From Pithys albifrons albifrons (lineage: Eukaryota; Chordata; Aves; Passeriformes; Thamnophilidae): a stretch of 64,000 bases of DNA. The stretch spans positions 36,799,634 through 36,863,633 of the forward strand of contig NC_092459.1 of the NCBI RefSeq assembly GCF_047495875.1. Direction: 5' to 3'. Shown piece after piece: positions 10,681 through 21,330 of this stretch; position 1 is the stretch's first letter; the number at the start of each line of letters is the position of its first letter. A program made the translations under genes and the position numbers. Below the pieces are notes generated by a model. The model was not told where the DNA came from. It was given only the letters and a program-made list of their open reading frames with translations, and made no database searches.

Positions 10681-13600
10681 TAGATTATCATGGGAAGAAC
10701 TTGGGAACCACTCAGCACAATAAAAAAGATGAGATTTCTGCAGTTAAGGTCTTTAGTAAGTTCATTTTCCTATTCTTAAGAGGTTCTTAGAAAAGCATCT
10801 TGAAGGCTATTAGTCTTCCAATAAAGGAAACCAGTAGCGAGGAGACAAGTTGTTCTTATCCAATATCTATTCTTTCACTTCTTAGCTAGAAGAAGGTCAT
10901 TTTGCTTCAATAATTGTCATACTAATGTTGAAGGAGAGGCATTAAGAGGGAACTGGGCACAACATGTTTTTTACTGCTGGAGTGAAACAGGACATAATAC
11001 AAGATTGGTGACACCATGCAATGGGGGAGGGGGAAGGGACCCTGCTGCTGGAGAAGAATGATGAATGATTTCACAAGTTGTGTTCACACATGATTATTAG
11101 AGGATGGTTTCCAGAATATGCAATTTGGGTAGTACCCGGGTTCTTAATGGATTTTAGGAATGTGGGACTTGGTATTAAGTGCCAAAAGAGAGTAAAGTAT
11201 CCCTTTGCTATTAGGCATTTTTTACAAGACTAAATATTAGCAAATGGAGAGAATTAACATAAAACCTAAGGACATTTAAACAAGACATATAACAGAATTT
11301 TCAAGAAGACAATGAAACTCTTGCCAGGAGTCCAGTAGGATCCAGACAGAAGCTAATAAAACATACTAAATATAGCTGTGTACTAAACTAAACTTGTACT
11401 AAATGTGACCAAATGTACTGAAGCAAACTTCAGTAAGTAAGGAACGCTTACTTTTAACCCATAAAATTTCTAATAGCTTTATAATATCATGACATGCAAT
11501 ACAACCAAATAAGTTTATTCTGTAAGTGATGTGTGAATAAGAAATTATTCTATGATTTATTATCATGAAGAACAGTAAATTATTCTAATCACATTTTCTG
11601 CATTATGACAATTCTAAAAAGTGGTGCTGCAGGCAAATAAATAGCTACATAAAGTGTGATTATTCATTCCAATCTTTTTTTAATAAACCTTATTCAAATT
11701 AAAGGAAAAAAAATAATTACTGTGAGGCAAGTGTCTAAAGATATCTCTGTGAAATGACCATATGCTTTAAAAGGACATCAGAAGCCTCTTCAGAGCAAAA
11801 TCACATTTCTAGTATTAAATCTTTAGACCAGGTCCAGAAACAGTAAGACCTATCTATAGTAAGTTGATTAAAATACTTTGAACTTCAATACCAATTAATA
11901 TATACTTTGGAGCTCTTCACTTTGCATAGTCATGTAATAGCTCTATTTTGACTAAATGTATACTCCAGGCTCCAGTAAAATACAGTGAATGTGAAAGCTT
12001 TCTTTTTATTTAATACACGGAAGGAGAGATGAATGGCTTGGCTAAATAAAACGAGGTGAAATTTGACCTTCTGGATGCTAACAAATGTGGTTTAATCTGC
12101 ATGGGTATTTTTGGTATCTTAACAGAACCTTGATATATTCAATAATTTATGTTTCAGATATTTTAAAATCATTTAAATGTTATTTCACATGTATTTTAAA
12201 ACATAGTTTTTATGTTATTTTTCCTTTTCTTCCAGACTACAGAAAGCAGATCCCACGCTGAACATCATTGCTTCTAGAGAAACTCCTTGAGGACTTAAAA
12301 ATTGGTATTCTAAAATACTGATAGGTGCTCAAATTGGGGGAACTAGAAAACTTCCTACATAATTTTGTTCCTATCTTCTATAATTGTATGTTCCTGTACT
12401 ATCGCTGAGATAGGCAATAAGGGATTCCTAACATCTTTCCAAAAAAAGTATATTGCAATTTTTTAATGAGGTTTAGTGACATCCAGAGCTTATGCATAGT
12501 TTGAGAAATACTTTCACTTGTTGTTTTTTTTTTTTGTTTTGTATCTTTCTTACTATGTCCTTAAAAAGCTCTGAGTTCTAATTACAACAACATACCTTAA
12601 AGGACAGCTTCTAGATGCTATTTCACTGTAAAAATAACAATCCTCTATACAGAGAAGAAATGCTTAGCCTGCATTAAGCTCTATACTGTCTTAATTAAAC
12701 TGCTACTACACCAGACCAGCTATTTTAAAAATAGCTGAGATGTATAAGTTTGTGACTGAAGTATAGACCCAGTCTTTGAGTGGTCAGTTAACATGGATTT
12801 CACTATAATCAAAGCATGCTAAGCTGCAGGAAGAAAAAAGGGATCAAGACAGCATCTTGTAAGTAGAATTTTTCATAAAGGACACAAATTTTAGGAGAAT
12901 GATTTATGCCAATAACATACAAGTGTGGTTCTACAATGACATGACACAGCACATCCTGAAATAAGTGTTTAGTACAGGCAATATTCTCTAAGAAGGATGC
13001 AAAATTAATATTGAGTTACAGGACTATTCTATATGGGGCCAAGCTTAGGTGAGGTGGATCGCTCTCAATGGTCATTGTAAATGGGAAGGTCAGCAGGCTT
13101 TCTCTTTCACTAGGCACATGAAATGCTTTGAAATGCTTTACAGCAGGAAAATAGCATAAAAAAATTAAAGGTATAGTTATTGTAAGCATTATTTTTTAAA
13201 AAGAACCAGAGCCACATGTTGGTTAAGAAGATAGCCACTGCCATTAATACTACTGATTTGCTTCTGTCATAATTTTCTTGGAGCTATTTTTCTATCACGA
13301 GCATACAGAGAAAAGAGTAAGACTTGGGGTCAGGCCATGGCTTATTCAGCCTGCAGGCAACTTTACTGATAACCTTTTGGCATGGCATGCCACAGCCCTT
13401 TACAAAAGAGTAGGCTCTGCAGAGACATATTACACTTTTAGTGTATGTCATGACATAAATATGGCAAGGGGTGTGCACAGGTTTGGGTGCCAACTGAGGC
13501 CTATTCTTATATTTTGGGAATCTGGGAAATAGTTAGAGTCTATGACTCACTAAGTCACAATTGCCATCTCAGGTTGATACAGTAGCAACTCAACTTTGTA

Positions 13601-16160
13601 CACAGAGCTAGGCTGAAAGCAGTGGCAATGAATGCCCTGCATTATTTAGGGTGTCATCCCTCCCCACCTTTCCTTTCTTATTAAGAAGATTATTCATTTT
13701 CCATTTCAGTGAAAGGAAAGACCCCTGCAGACGACACGGAAGCTGGCTCATGCTGCAGCACAGCTATTGTTACAGGACAGCACAGTGTTGCCATCAGAAC
13801 TAATCCCAGCAGTGGCATATCAAATCACCTCATTTCCATTTAGCTTTCGTCAGTATCATACATAGACAGATATGGATTTGGTCTGTGGAATGCCATTTGC
13901 CTTTGAAGTCCATATTTTTTTTTCCTTTACATCATGCATTCAGCACTAATAGAAAATTTATTTTCAGGATTGAATTTCATTCAGTTGCTGAGGAGGTATG
14001 AGCTACACTGCTGATCAGTAGTGTGATAAGGAAATTTTGGGTTTTCTTTTCTGCATAAACCTCACTTCTTTTTCTCTGCTTTGCATGGCTGTTCCTTTTT
14101 GACATGTAGCGACTTAGTTGCTGCAATTGTTCCAGAGATTGCTTTGATACTTGCTCTTTTGTTGTGTTAATAGAATCACTAGTCTCCCTTACTCTGACCT
14201 TGCATTATTTTGTCAAGGCTTTCAAGATCCATATTCTGTCTAGGCAGTCCTAATTTTCATAAAGCTTTAATTACAGATTAGTCATTCCTGCAGCATGAAA
14301 AATGAATGTATTTAGGCTGGTTTATGACATTTTCCAGAAAGAAGTCTAACACTATTCCTCTTTTCTCTGATTCTAGCTTCAGTGGTCATTGTTGGATTCA
14401 ATTTGCCCTTGTGTTTCAATCATGCATCTTGGAACAAATTCAGATATTTATTTTCTTCCACACATTCAATCCTGCTACTTCTATATTGATTTTGTGGTTA
14501 GGCACAGCAAGACATGGCCCAGTCAGAACTTGTAGCTTGTTTCTTGGTTTCCACAGCATAATAATCTATTTTGACATATTGTTCATTTTTCTTTCATTAA
14601 AGTATTTTCTGCTAGCCATATAATTTGGGATGCTACTGAATATACTGAATATGTTTTTGCCCCTGTATGAAAACTTAAAGCCTAGAATGGGAAACATTCA
14701 AACATTACTGTGAAGTTCAAAATGATGTTTCAAAGGAGAACATAAACAGACTTGAGTATCTGAAAATCTAAGCATTATCATTTTTAGAGTTCCTTTTGCA
14801 TCAAAGTCACTTTTATCAATAATCACATTACCACCACAGTCATCCAGCACATAAGCACTCAGCTCTTAAGCACGATCTTTGAGCAATTTTTGTGGTGTGT
14901 TTCAGGGATGTTTTGTAGTTGAGGCTTTTATAGTATGATCTTATTTTCATCCTTGAATGCATTCTCTTTAGATGTCTTCCTACTCTTGCTAATACAATCT
15001 GAATAGAGTGGCAAAGATTCCATATGATTCGTCTCAGTTTAAGGTTGAAGATGGGAGACAGATTGCATGATAACACTGTTGCAGGCTATCCTCAACTTTC
15101 TTTTAATATTGTACATTAGGAGCAGATATTGTTTGCATAAGATTCCAATTATTCCTGAATTTTGCTGGGTTACTGATCTTGTAGCAAGCTGTCTCAAAAT
15201 ATGTGTCACACAAGAAGATAATTCCATTAATCAGATTTGCATTTCCACTTTACTAATTTAATGTTCCTCCTTAGTATTCATGGAAAATCTCGCACCTATG
15301 AGTCTTTGTGAAGTGGAATTGTATGAAAGGAAAGCAATATTTTTATGTATATGCATCTATGTACAAATGCTTGTCTCATTCATGTTTATTGTGTGTCAAG
15401 CTTCCTGCATCAATAAATGAGTCTGTACTATTCCTTTCCAGATTGCAAAGTCTCCTTCTGTCCAGATCATGTAGTTTATTTAGAATTTAAAAATGCAACT
15501 AGATGTTTTGTTTGTTTGCTTGAATTTTTTTCTTAAATAAAACCATTTATTTTTAAGCTTTTAGCAATATACCACAAGGTATTTTTCCTTCATTTTTCAT
15601 TATTTTTGACAGTATTTCTAATGTAACCATTATTATCTGCTTGTTTTTTAAAAAATGCAAACCAAAAGTATGCTAATAAGGAAACAACAATTAGGCTGCC
15701 ATATGAAAAAGAAGGAAAGAAGAATGTTGTAAAACATCATCCACTAACACATATAGAGGTACTACTCAATATACAAAAACGCCTAAAGCAACATGTAAAA
15801 AAATAAGACCTTCTTTTGTTATGGAAACACTTATTATATTAGCCTTTCTTATGACAACAGCAATATCTTAAGGTAGATGAAATTAAACAAACAAAAATAA
15901 AAGTAAAAAATAACTCCTTTTTGTCAGTAGATCTGAAAATAACTAGGGAAATCACATGACTGAAATAGCACAGTCATGTTTCTGTAAATGTGACTTAACT
16001 CCCAAGTTACGGTGTAAGCTTTGGATATCTGAAATTATCCTCACTACAATTTTTTTTACTTTTGCAGCAAAGTCTAAATACAATATGTCACATTAGGTTT
16101 GGTCTAAAGCAGAGACTTTCTAAAGTATGTTAATATATTAGAATCACTGCGTATGTGTTT
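10681..16160. other. Unique AT-rich noncoding sequence
   Basis: No mobile element, RNA or convincing gene recognised. Several short open frames (for example 13278-13532 and 14306-14623, both plus) have no domain features. One T-run lies near 12522-12535. I can say nothing further about function. Confidence 0.55.
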
Positions 16161-16171
16161 TCCTGTTATCA
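16161..16171 (+). repeat. Target-site duplication, left copy (11 bp)
   Basis: TCCTGTTATCA here is repeated identically at 16534-16544, bracketing the minus-strand composite SINE. It directly adjoins the TGTA-repeat tail. Confidence 0.9.
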
Positions 16172-16533
16172 TGTATTGTATGTATGTATGTATGGCCAAA
16201 CTTCGCAAACGAAGATTTGGGCAGGGCTCTCCCCAGGTGGGGTTGTGCCCTTCAAGCCTGCACCGTGGGTTTTTTTAGGTGAGGCACAGCATGCGCAGAA
16301 CTGGCCCCACCGTTTCAGTCCTGAGGTCCATCTGCCACGGCTGAGTGAGCTTGGACAGTGACAGTGAAGTCCTCAGGACTGTCACAGCACCCGGTACTAA
16401 CCGGGACTGACCCTGCTGAGCATCCGAGATCTGACAGCATTTAACTGCTCGCTACGGTCTCCACTGAGACTCGAACTCACGACCTTGTGATCCAGAGTCC
16501 AGAGTGCTCACCATTACACCACAGGACCGCCTC
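16172..16533 (-). mobile_element. Composite tRNA-Gln/5S rRNA SINE, copy B
   Basis: A 362-bp element on the minus strand between perfect 11-bp TSDs. Reading 5' to 3' on the minus strand it holds: a few extra bases; a tRNA-Gln-like head (16528 down to 16455); a short linker; the CAGTTAAATG junction also seen at the start of copy A; a 5S-like part (about 16447-16381); the unique region shared with copy A; a hairpin at 16214-16201 (CTTCG, loop TTTG, CGAAG); and a tail of ATAC repeats (16194-16172). The 5S part has lost the segment containing box C. The loss lies between two short GTAC/CCGGG-like stretches that flank the segment in copy A. The unique region agrees with copy A at roughly nine bases in ten by eye. 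No open frame: a non-autonomous element moved by some LINE. Confidence 0.92.
16455..16528 (-). pseudogene. tRNA-Gln(CTG)-like head of SINE copy B
   Basis: On the minus strand, GGTCCTGTGGTGTAATGG matches the 5' half of tRNA-Gln, including an A box. GCACTCTGGACTCTGGATC gives an anticodon arm with CTG in the anticodon position. GAGTTCGAGTCTC is a good B box in a T arm. The 3' acceptor strand is diverged and the sequence continues into SINE DNA. It is therefore a SINE promoter head, not a tRNA gene. Confidence 0.88.
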
Positions 16534-16544
16534 TCCTGTTATCA
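16534..16544 (+). repeat. Target-site duplication, right copy (11 bp)
   Basis: Identical to 16161-16171. It lies immediately outside the tRNA-like 5' end of the minus-strand SINE. Confidence 0.9.
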
Positions 16545-16703
16545 ATTTCTGGTATAATCATGCAGGTAAAAGCACTTGCATAAATATGGTTCTATTAGCA
16601 AAATATTCTTCTTGTGTGTCTAATAGCTGTTTATTTATTTCCCAATTAATTGATGTTAGCTCAATCCACAAAAGAACATTTCCAAGGTAAGCTATGTATC
16701 CCG

Positions 16704-17307
16704 TTCTGTATCAAAAATAGCGTGGCTAGCAGGACGAAGGAAGTGTTCCTTCCCCTCTACTGTGTGTTAGTGAAGCCACACCTTGAGTATTGTGTTCAGT
16801 TCTGGGTCCCTCAATTCAGGAAAGATATTGAGGTGCTAGAGAAGGTCCAGAGAAGAGCAACAAGGCTGGTGAAGGGACTGGAGCATAAGTCCTATGGGGA
16901 GATGCTGAGGGAGCTGGGGTTGTTTAGTATGGAGGCTTAGAGGTGACCTCATCACTGTCTAGAACATCCTGAAGGGAAGTTCTAGCCAGGTGGGGGTTGG
17001 TCTCTTCTCCCAGGCACTCAGCAATAGGACAAGGGGGCACAGGCTCAAGCTCTGCCAGGGGAAATTTAAGTTGGATATCACAAAAAAATTCTTTCCAGAG
17101 AGAATAATTAGGCGTTGGAATGGGCTGCCCAGAGAGGTGGTGGATTCCCCATCCCTGGAGGTTTTTAAACTGAGATTGGACGTGCCACTGAGTGCCATGA
17201 TCTGGTAAATGGACTGGAGTTGGACCAAGGGTTGGACTTGATGATCTCGGAGGCCTTTTCCAACCCAATCGATTCTATGATTCTATGATTCTATGATTCT
17301 ATGATTG
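16704..17307 (+). mobile_element. CR1 LINE, 5'-truncated, ORF2 C-terminus plus 3' end
   Basis: Homologous base for base to the 3' part of the longer CR1 at 59334-61831. It starts inside ORF2 sequence. The frame 16650-16940 contains [20 protein letters not shown] and [17 protein letters not shown], the conserved region downstream of reverse transcriptase in avian CR1. Relative to the 61-kb copy, a 9-bp deletion near 16933 removes AAGAGGAGG. The 3' untranslated part has GGTTGGACTTGATGATCTCGG and CTTTTCCAACCCA, and it ends in four ATTCTATG octamers (17270-17307). No TSD is seen, as usual for CR1. A dead copy. Confidence 0.96.
17270..17307 (+). repeat. CR1 terminal octamer repeat (ATTCTATG)n
   Basis: About four tandem octamers at the CR1 3' end. 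This is the family's tail in place of poly(A), and it fixes the plus orientation of the LINE. Confidence 0.95.
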
Positions 17308-18180
17308 TAGCATAGTGGTTTGTTACTATAACTATTGGCATGACTATAATTACAATTTTTTGGGATTGTACACAGGGCTGAAGAAGAAAATAGATATGTG
17401 CTGTCTTCCTCTCATATTCAAAAGTGAGATTTTACAGCATATATCCATAAATTACTGGACTATCTCTCAGTGCAGCTGCGAACTAGCATTTTTCCTCAAT
17501 CTATTTCAGCTCTGGCCTTAATGAATGGCTAAAAAGAAAAATAGAAGAAAAGCCAAAATGTTAATCCATTGTTGTTTAAAATCTTTGGTAAACCTTCCAC
17601 TTTATTTTTTTTTGTTTTCTGACTTGATATATCCCTCAAATGCCATGTTGAATCTTAACAATTTTCTTGGACTTACCTTTTTAAAGTAAAGGTGAAGGTC
17701 CTAGGAAAATAAGGCTACTTTTAATTTATTATCCTTTTTGAATTCATAAAAGACCCTTTTTTAGTGCCAGTTCTTTTGCCTCTAGAACATTGATGAATAT
17801 CATAAACTCTCATTACATTTAAAAAAATACATAATGTTAATACGGAAAAATAACTCTAAGGAATGTGTATCAGTACAGGTGAAAAATCTTTTACTAAAAA
17901 GCAAATATTTTAATAGAGTTTTATGATCTTTGTTATCTAGCATAATTCTCAATACTATAATCATTGCATTAGAAATATTCACTCAGAATGACTCTTTTTG
18001 TTTGTTAAGTTCTTCTTAAAAGTTGGGAGTTAGCATACATTGCAATATTGTATACAACTTCTAGAGACTAGTACTATTTTTCTAGCATTGACACCTCCTG
18101 GGAATGAAATGGTAGTTTTGAACCATGTTAAGGTTACAATCTGAAGAAAAAACCAGTATATTAAACCATAATTTCTTTAT
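17308..18180. other. Unique AT-rich noncoding sequence
   Basis: Spacer between the CR1 and a solo LTR. I see no gene or repeat in it. Confidence 0.6.
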
Positions 18181-18185
18181 GAATT
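18181..18185 (+). repeat. 5-bp TSD of solo LTR, left
   Basis: GAATT here matches GAATT at 18813-18817 and borders the TG of the LTR. Confidence 0.85.
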
Positions 18186-18812
18186 TGTTATGAGTTCACC
18201 TAGGTGGGCCTAAATTTGGGCTCTGGAGTCTGGACTAGGCCGAAGCTGTCAGCTGACCTGAGCTGGGCTGAGCTAACAGCTGACCTCTTCTAGCCAGTAA
18301 TTTTGTATTCCATACTACATTATGACATCATCTCCAGGGAAGTAGGAACCAGTGTGGGAGTGGTTAAGGCAGTCGCTTCTCAGCCCTCCTCTTGGGAGGA
18401 CGCACGATGCTGTCCCAGGGGGGATGGAGAGGACCAGGCCCACCACTGGCTCACAGGGTATCTCAGGAAAGTAAAATGTGTTCTTCTGGGTCTCTCCTTT
18501 CTGCTTGGGTTTGTCTCCCTGGGGAATAAACTTCTTCTTAAGTAATGTGTAGTTAGGACAGTAGAATTTGTGTGTTTGTTCAGAAGTTGAGGTGGGGAAC
18601 TTGTTGTTGCAGACTTGTGTGAGTGTATATTTGTACTCTCTTCTAATTGTCTCTTTCTTTCTGTGAAAAATATATGTAGATTTAGTATAAATGCAGTTTG
18701 AAGTGGTTTTTTTCTTTCCCCTCTCTTTTCCTCCCTTTCCCTGGTGTTAGAAGGGAGGCTTTTCTCTCTGTGCTTGGGGGGGGTTGGCAGTTGCTTATCT
18801 CAAACCAAGACA
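18186..18812 (+). mobile_element. Solo LTR, 627 bp, plus strand (family shared with 54752-55343)
   Basis: It begins TGTTATGAGTTCACCTAGG, ends AAACCAAGACA, and is flanked by a perfect 5-bp duplication GAATT. The start, the AGCTGACCTGAGCTGGGCTG block, the TTGTATTCCATAC block and the pyrimidine-rich 3' part all recur in reverse at 54752-55343, so both belong to one LTR family. A GGAATAAAC near 18520 could serve as polyadenylation signal. A 5-bp duplication fits ERVL-type integrases by established knowledge, but I did not identify the family. No internal retroviral genes adjoin, so this is a recombined solo LTR. The open frames 18303-18545 and 18698-18922 fall wholly or partly in it and are not genes. 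Confidence 0.93.
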
Positions 18813-18817
18813 GAATT
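18813..18817 (+). repeat. 5-bp TSD of solo LTR, right
   Basis: GAATT, identical to 18181-18185, directly after the terminal CA of the LTR. Confidence 0.85.
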
Positions 18818-21074
18818 AAACAAGTTATAAAGGATTTAACACTCTCTGAGGATGTATTTATAGGATTTGTAAATAATGAGTACCAGAGATTTCCAATAGC
18901 AGAGATTTATGCAGAAACATAAAGTGATGAGAAGTGACATTCCTCCGCTTATCTTTTGGTCCAATGAAATGAATATTATCTGGCATGGAATAGTTCTATT
19001 AAAGATTTTTACAACAATTAGAGTTGACTGCATTAATACTGGTTTGTCACATTATGGGCACTGCCAGCAATATGTTTGTGGTGCATACCTTGCTCAAGAA
19101 TTGTTTATGATATAAAGACATGTTTCTACTCATTGTCTTTGTCTTTACATTTTTTTATTTCATCCACATGTCATAAAATACAGAAATGTGGAGAATTAAA
19201 GGGATGGAAATTAAAAGAGGATTCAGACTTTGCCCTAGTTAGTTTGTTTAAAGTAGAAGCAATGTTTTTCTATGGTAAATGTATAAGGTGTTTCACAACT
19301 AAAATAACTTAAACATTTAAGTCATGCTTTCAGCACTGAAAATCTGCTTTCCATATGGCAATTCTACCGTACAGTGCAAAACTTGGCCTGTAGCTGAGAA
19401 AGTCCAAATGCATTCATACATTTTTCAGCAATTCTTCAAGGATACTGAAAAATATAAGTGAAAAAAAACCTTTAAAAACCAATGCAGTACCCATATTGCA
19501 AACACATATGAAAAGTCAACTTCATTCTATACCAAAGGCAGGTTCAATATCTGACCACTTTCCCTGTCTGTTCTGTTCCAGTTACAAAGAAAGACATATC
19601 TTGAATTCACCTTTGCCATTTACACATGATCTCTCTTTCAGTTTCCAACATTAGGAAAAAATCAGACTTTTATTGTCATTATGGCTTGGACAACAGCACA
19701 GAAAAGCCAAATTTCCATATTTTTGTGGGCCAGTTACTTACACAGAAGTTAATATGAATTGTAAGACCTCCCTCCTGAGCCTCAGCTGTTGTTAGTCAGA
19801 ACCCTACCTCTTTTCAAATTGAATTGATACCTTTATCCTTTGTTCAGACAAGAGAAATAATAGTGATGATTCCAGAGTACACTGATATTAGGTTTCACAC
19901 CTTTGAGTCTCTATGGTGGGTATGAAGCACAGCCTGCAGGACTGGTTGGCATAACACATCAATGTCCCAAATGGGAGCAGCTATTTGCCACTGTCCAGTT
20001 ATTGTTTCCAGACATGCACTAGATTTTTTTTTTCTGGATAGAAACATGTTTTAAAACCAATCCAGTATAAAGAAGACATAGATCTTTTTTTTTTTCACCT
20101 CAGCTTACTGTTTAAAATGTGAAGGTGACTTAAAGCCATAGTATTGGACTTAGATGTCTGAAACTATTCAGAACATTGACCTAGCTTTGAATTCACTTGT
20201 TTAAGTGGAACACTAATGTCCTCATTGGTCTGTCCATTAGGACCTATACATAGCAAAACTGAGTAAAATCTGCCAAGGTGGCACAGCTGAAGTTTGCAGT
20301 GGGGAAATGTTCAAAACATTTTTCAAGAATGCATACTTTTTTCTTTCAAATGGTTTGTGGTGCTCTCTGGCTCTTTTCTGTGTAAGAGGAGAATCTGAAG
20401 TAAAAAGGGCTCTTCACAGCCTCCTTGATAGGCTGTTGAATCTTTTCAAATGTAAGAAAAAAAGTGGTGTGGGAAGGAAAACCCAGGAAAGCTTGGTGAG
20501 CTTAGCTGGTGCTTTAAAGAGATTATATCCAAAGTTCAGACAGACTTAGAAAAAGTTGAACTTGACTGTTATCTTGAAAAGCTTTCGAAGACAGGGATCA
20601 TCAACACAACCACAGCTCTCATCTCTGGCAAACAATTTCAAGCAGCTTTACTATCAGATAGTATAGCCTGGGGACTCAAGAAAAAAAATCAGTGCTGCTG
20701 TTTCTTTATATGTTTCAGATTTGAAAGTAAAGTTTACCACTGCTACATCTAGAGAAAGAAAAATATTAGTTAGATACTGAAGATGTGTAAGATGGTAATT
20801 CCCTCAGCGTTGTTCTTACTTTCAAGAAAAAACCTGAGATGGTTAGATTTTCACATTTTTTTAGAGACAGCTACAGCATTAAGTGGTCCTTGTGGTTGGA
20901 AACAGCATTGTAGGAAACTTTTGTCCCTCTATCAGGCATGGTATATTGTCTGTTCAGAAGAAAGGTTTTATTGGCACCTCAAGTGGTTTGGTGAAATAAA
21001 TTCTTGATTTCATTCCAACTTATTAAAAGGAATAAACAGCATGACCATAGCACCTTTGTGGGTAGTTTTATCAT
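18818..21074. other. Unique AT-rich noncoding sequence
   Basis: No mobile element or gene recognised. Small open frames (18909-19115, 19076-19312, 20307-20549) show no domain features. T-runs lie near 20027 and 20086. Confidence 0.55.
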
Positions 21075-21330
21075 CATAGAATCACAAAATCATAGGTTGG
21101 TTTGGGTTGGAAGAAATCTTAAAGAACATCTATTTCCAACCCCTTCCATGGGCAGGAACACTTTCCACTAGACCAGATTGCTCAAAGCTCCATCCAGCCT
21201 GGCCTTGAACACTTCCAGGGATGCAGCAGCCACTTTGCTAGACAGCCTGTTTCAGTGACTCACTGTCTACACAGTAAAGAATTTCTTCCTTAATATATAA
21301 TGCAAACCTACTCTATTTCAGTCTAAACAT
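21075..21330 (-). mobile_element. CR1 LINE 3' fragment, minus strand
   Basis: On the plus strand it opens CATAGAATCACAAAATCATAG, the reversed CR1 tail. It continues through GGTTTGGGTTGGAAG, CCATGGGCAGGAACA, TTCCACTAGACCAG, CTGGCCTTGAACACTTCCAG and AGTAAAGAATTTCTTCCT, the hallmark order of the avian CR1 3' region read in reverse. It is about 256 bp and moderately diverged, with no coding capacity. It belongs to a different CR1 subfamily from the copies at 16.7 and 59-62 kb. Confidence 0.95.

Noticed and set aside
16455..16528. Functional tRNA-Gln gene
   Set aside because: The acceptor stem does not pair well and sequence runs on into the SINE body. The TSDs show a retroposed copy.
16704..17307. 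Host gene suggested by the peptide [12 protein letters not shown]
   Set aside because: This is the ORF2 C-terminus of a CR1 LINE, matched by the copy at 59-62 kb and followed by the CR1 octamer tail.
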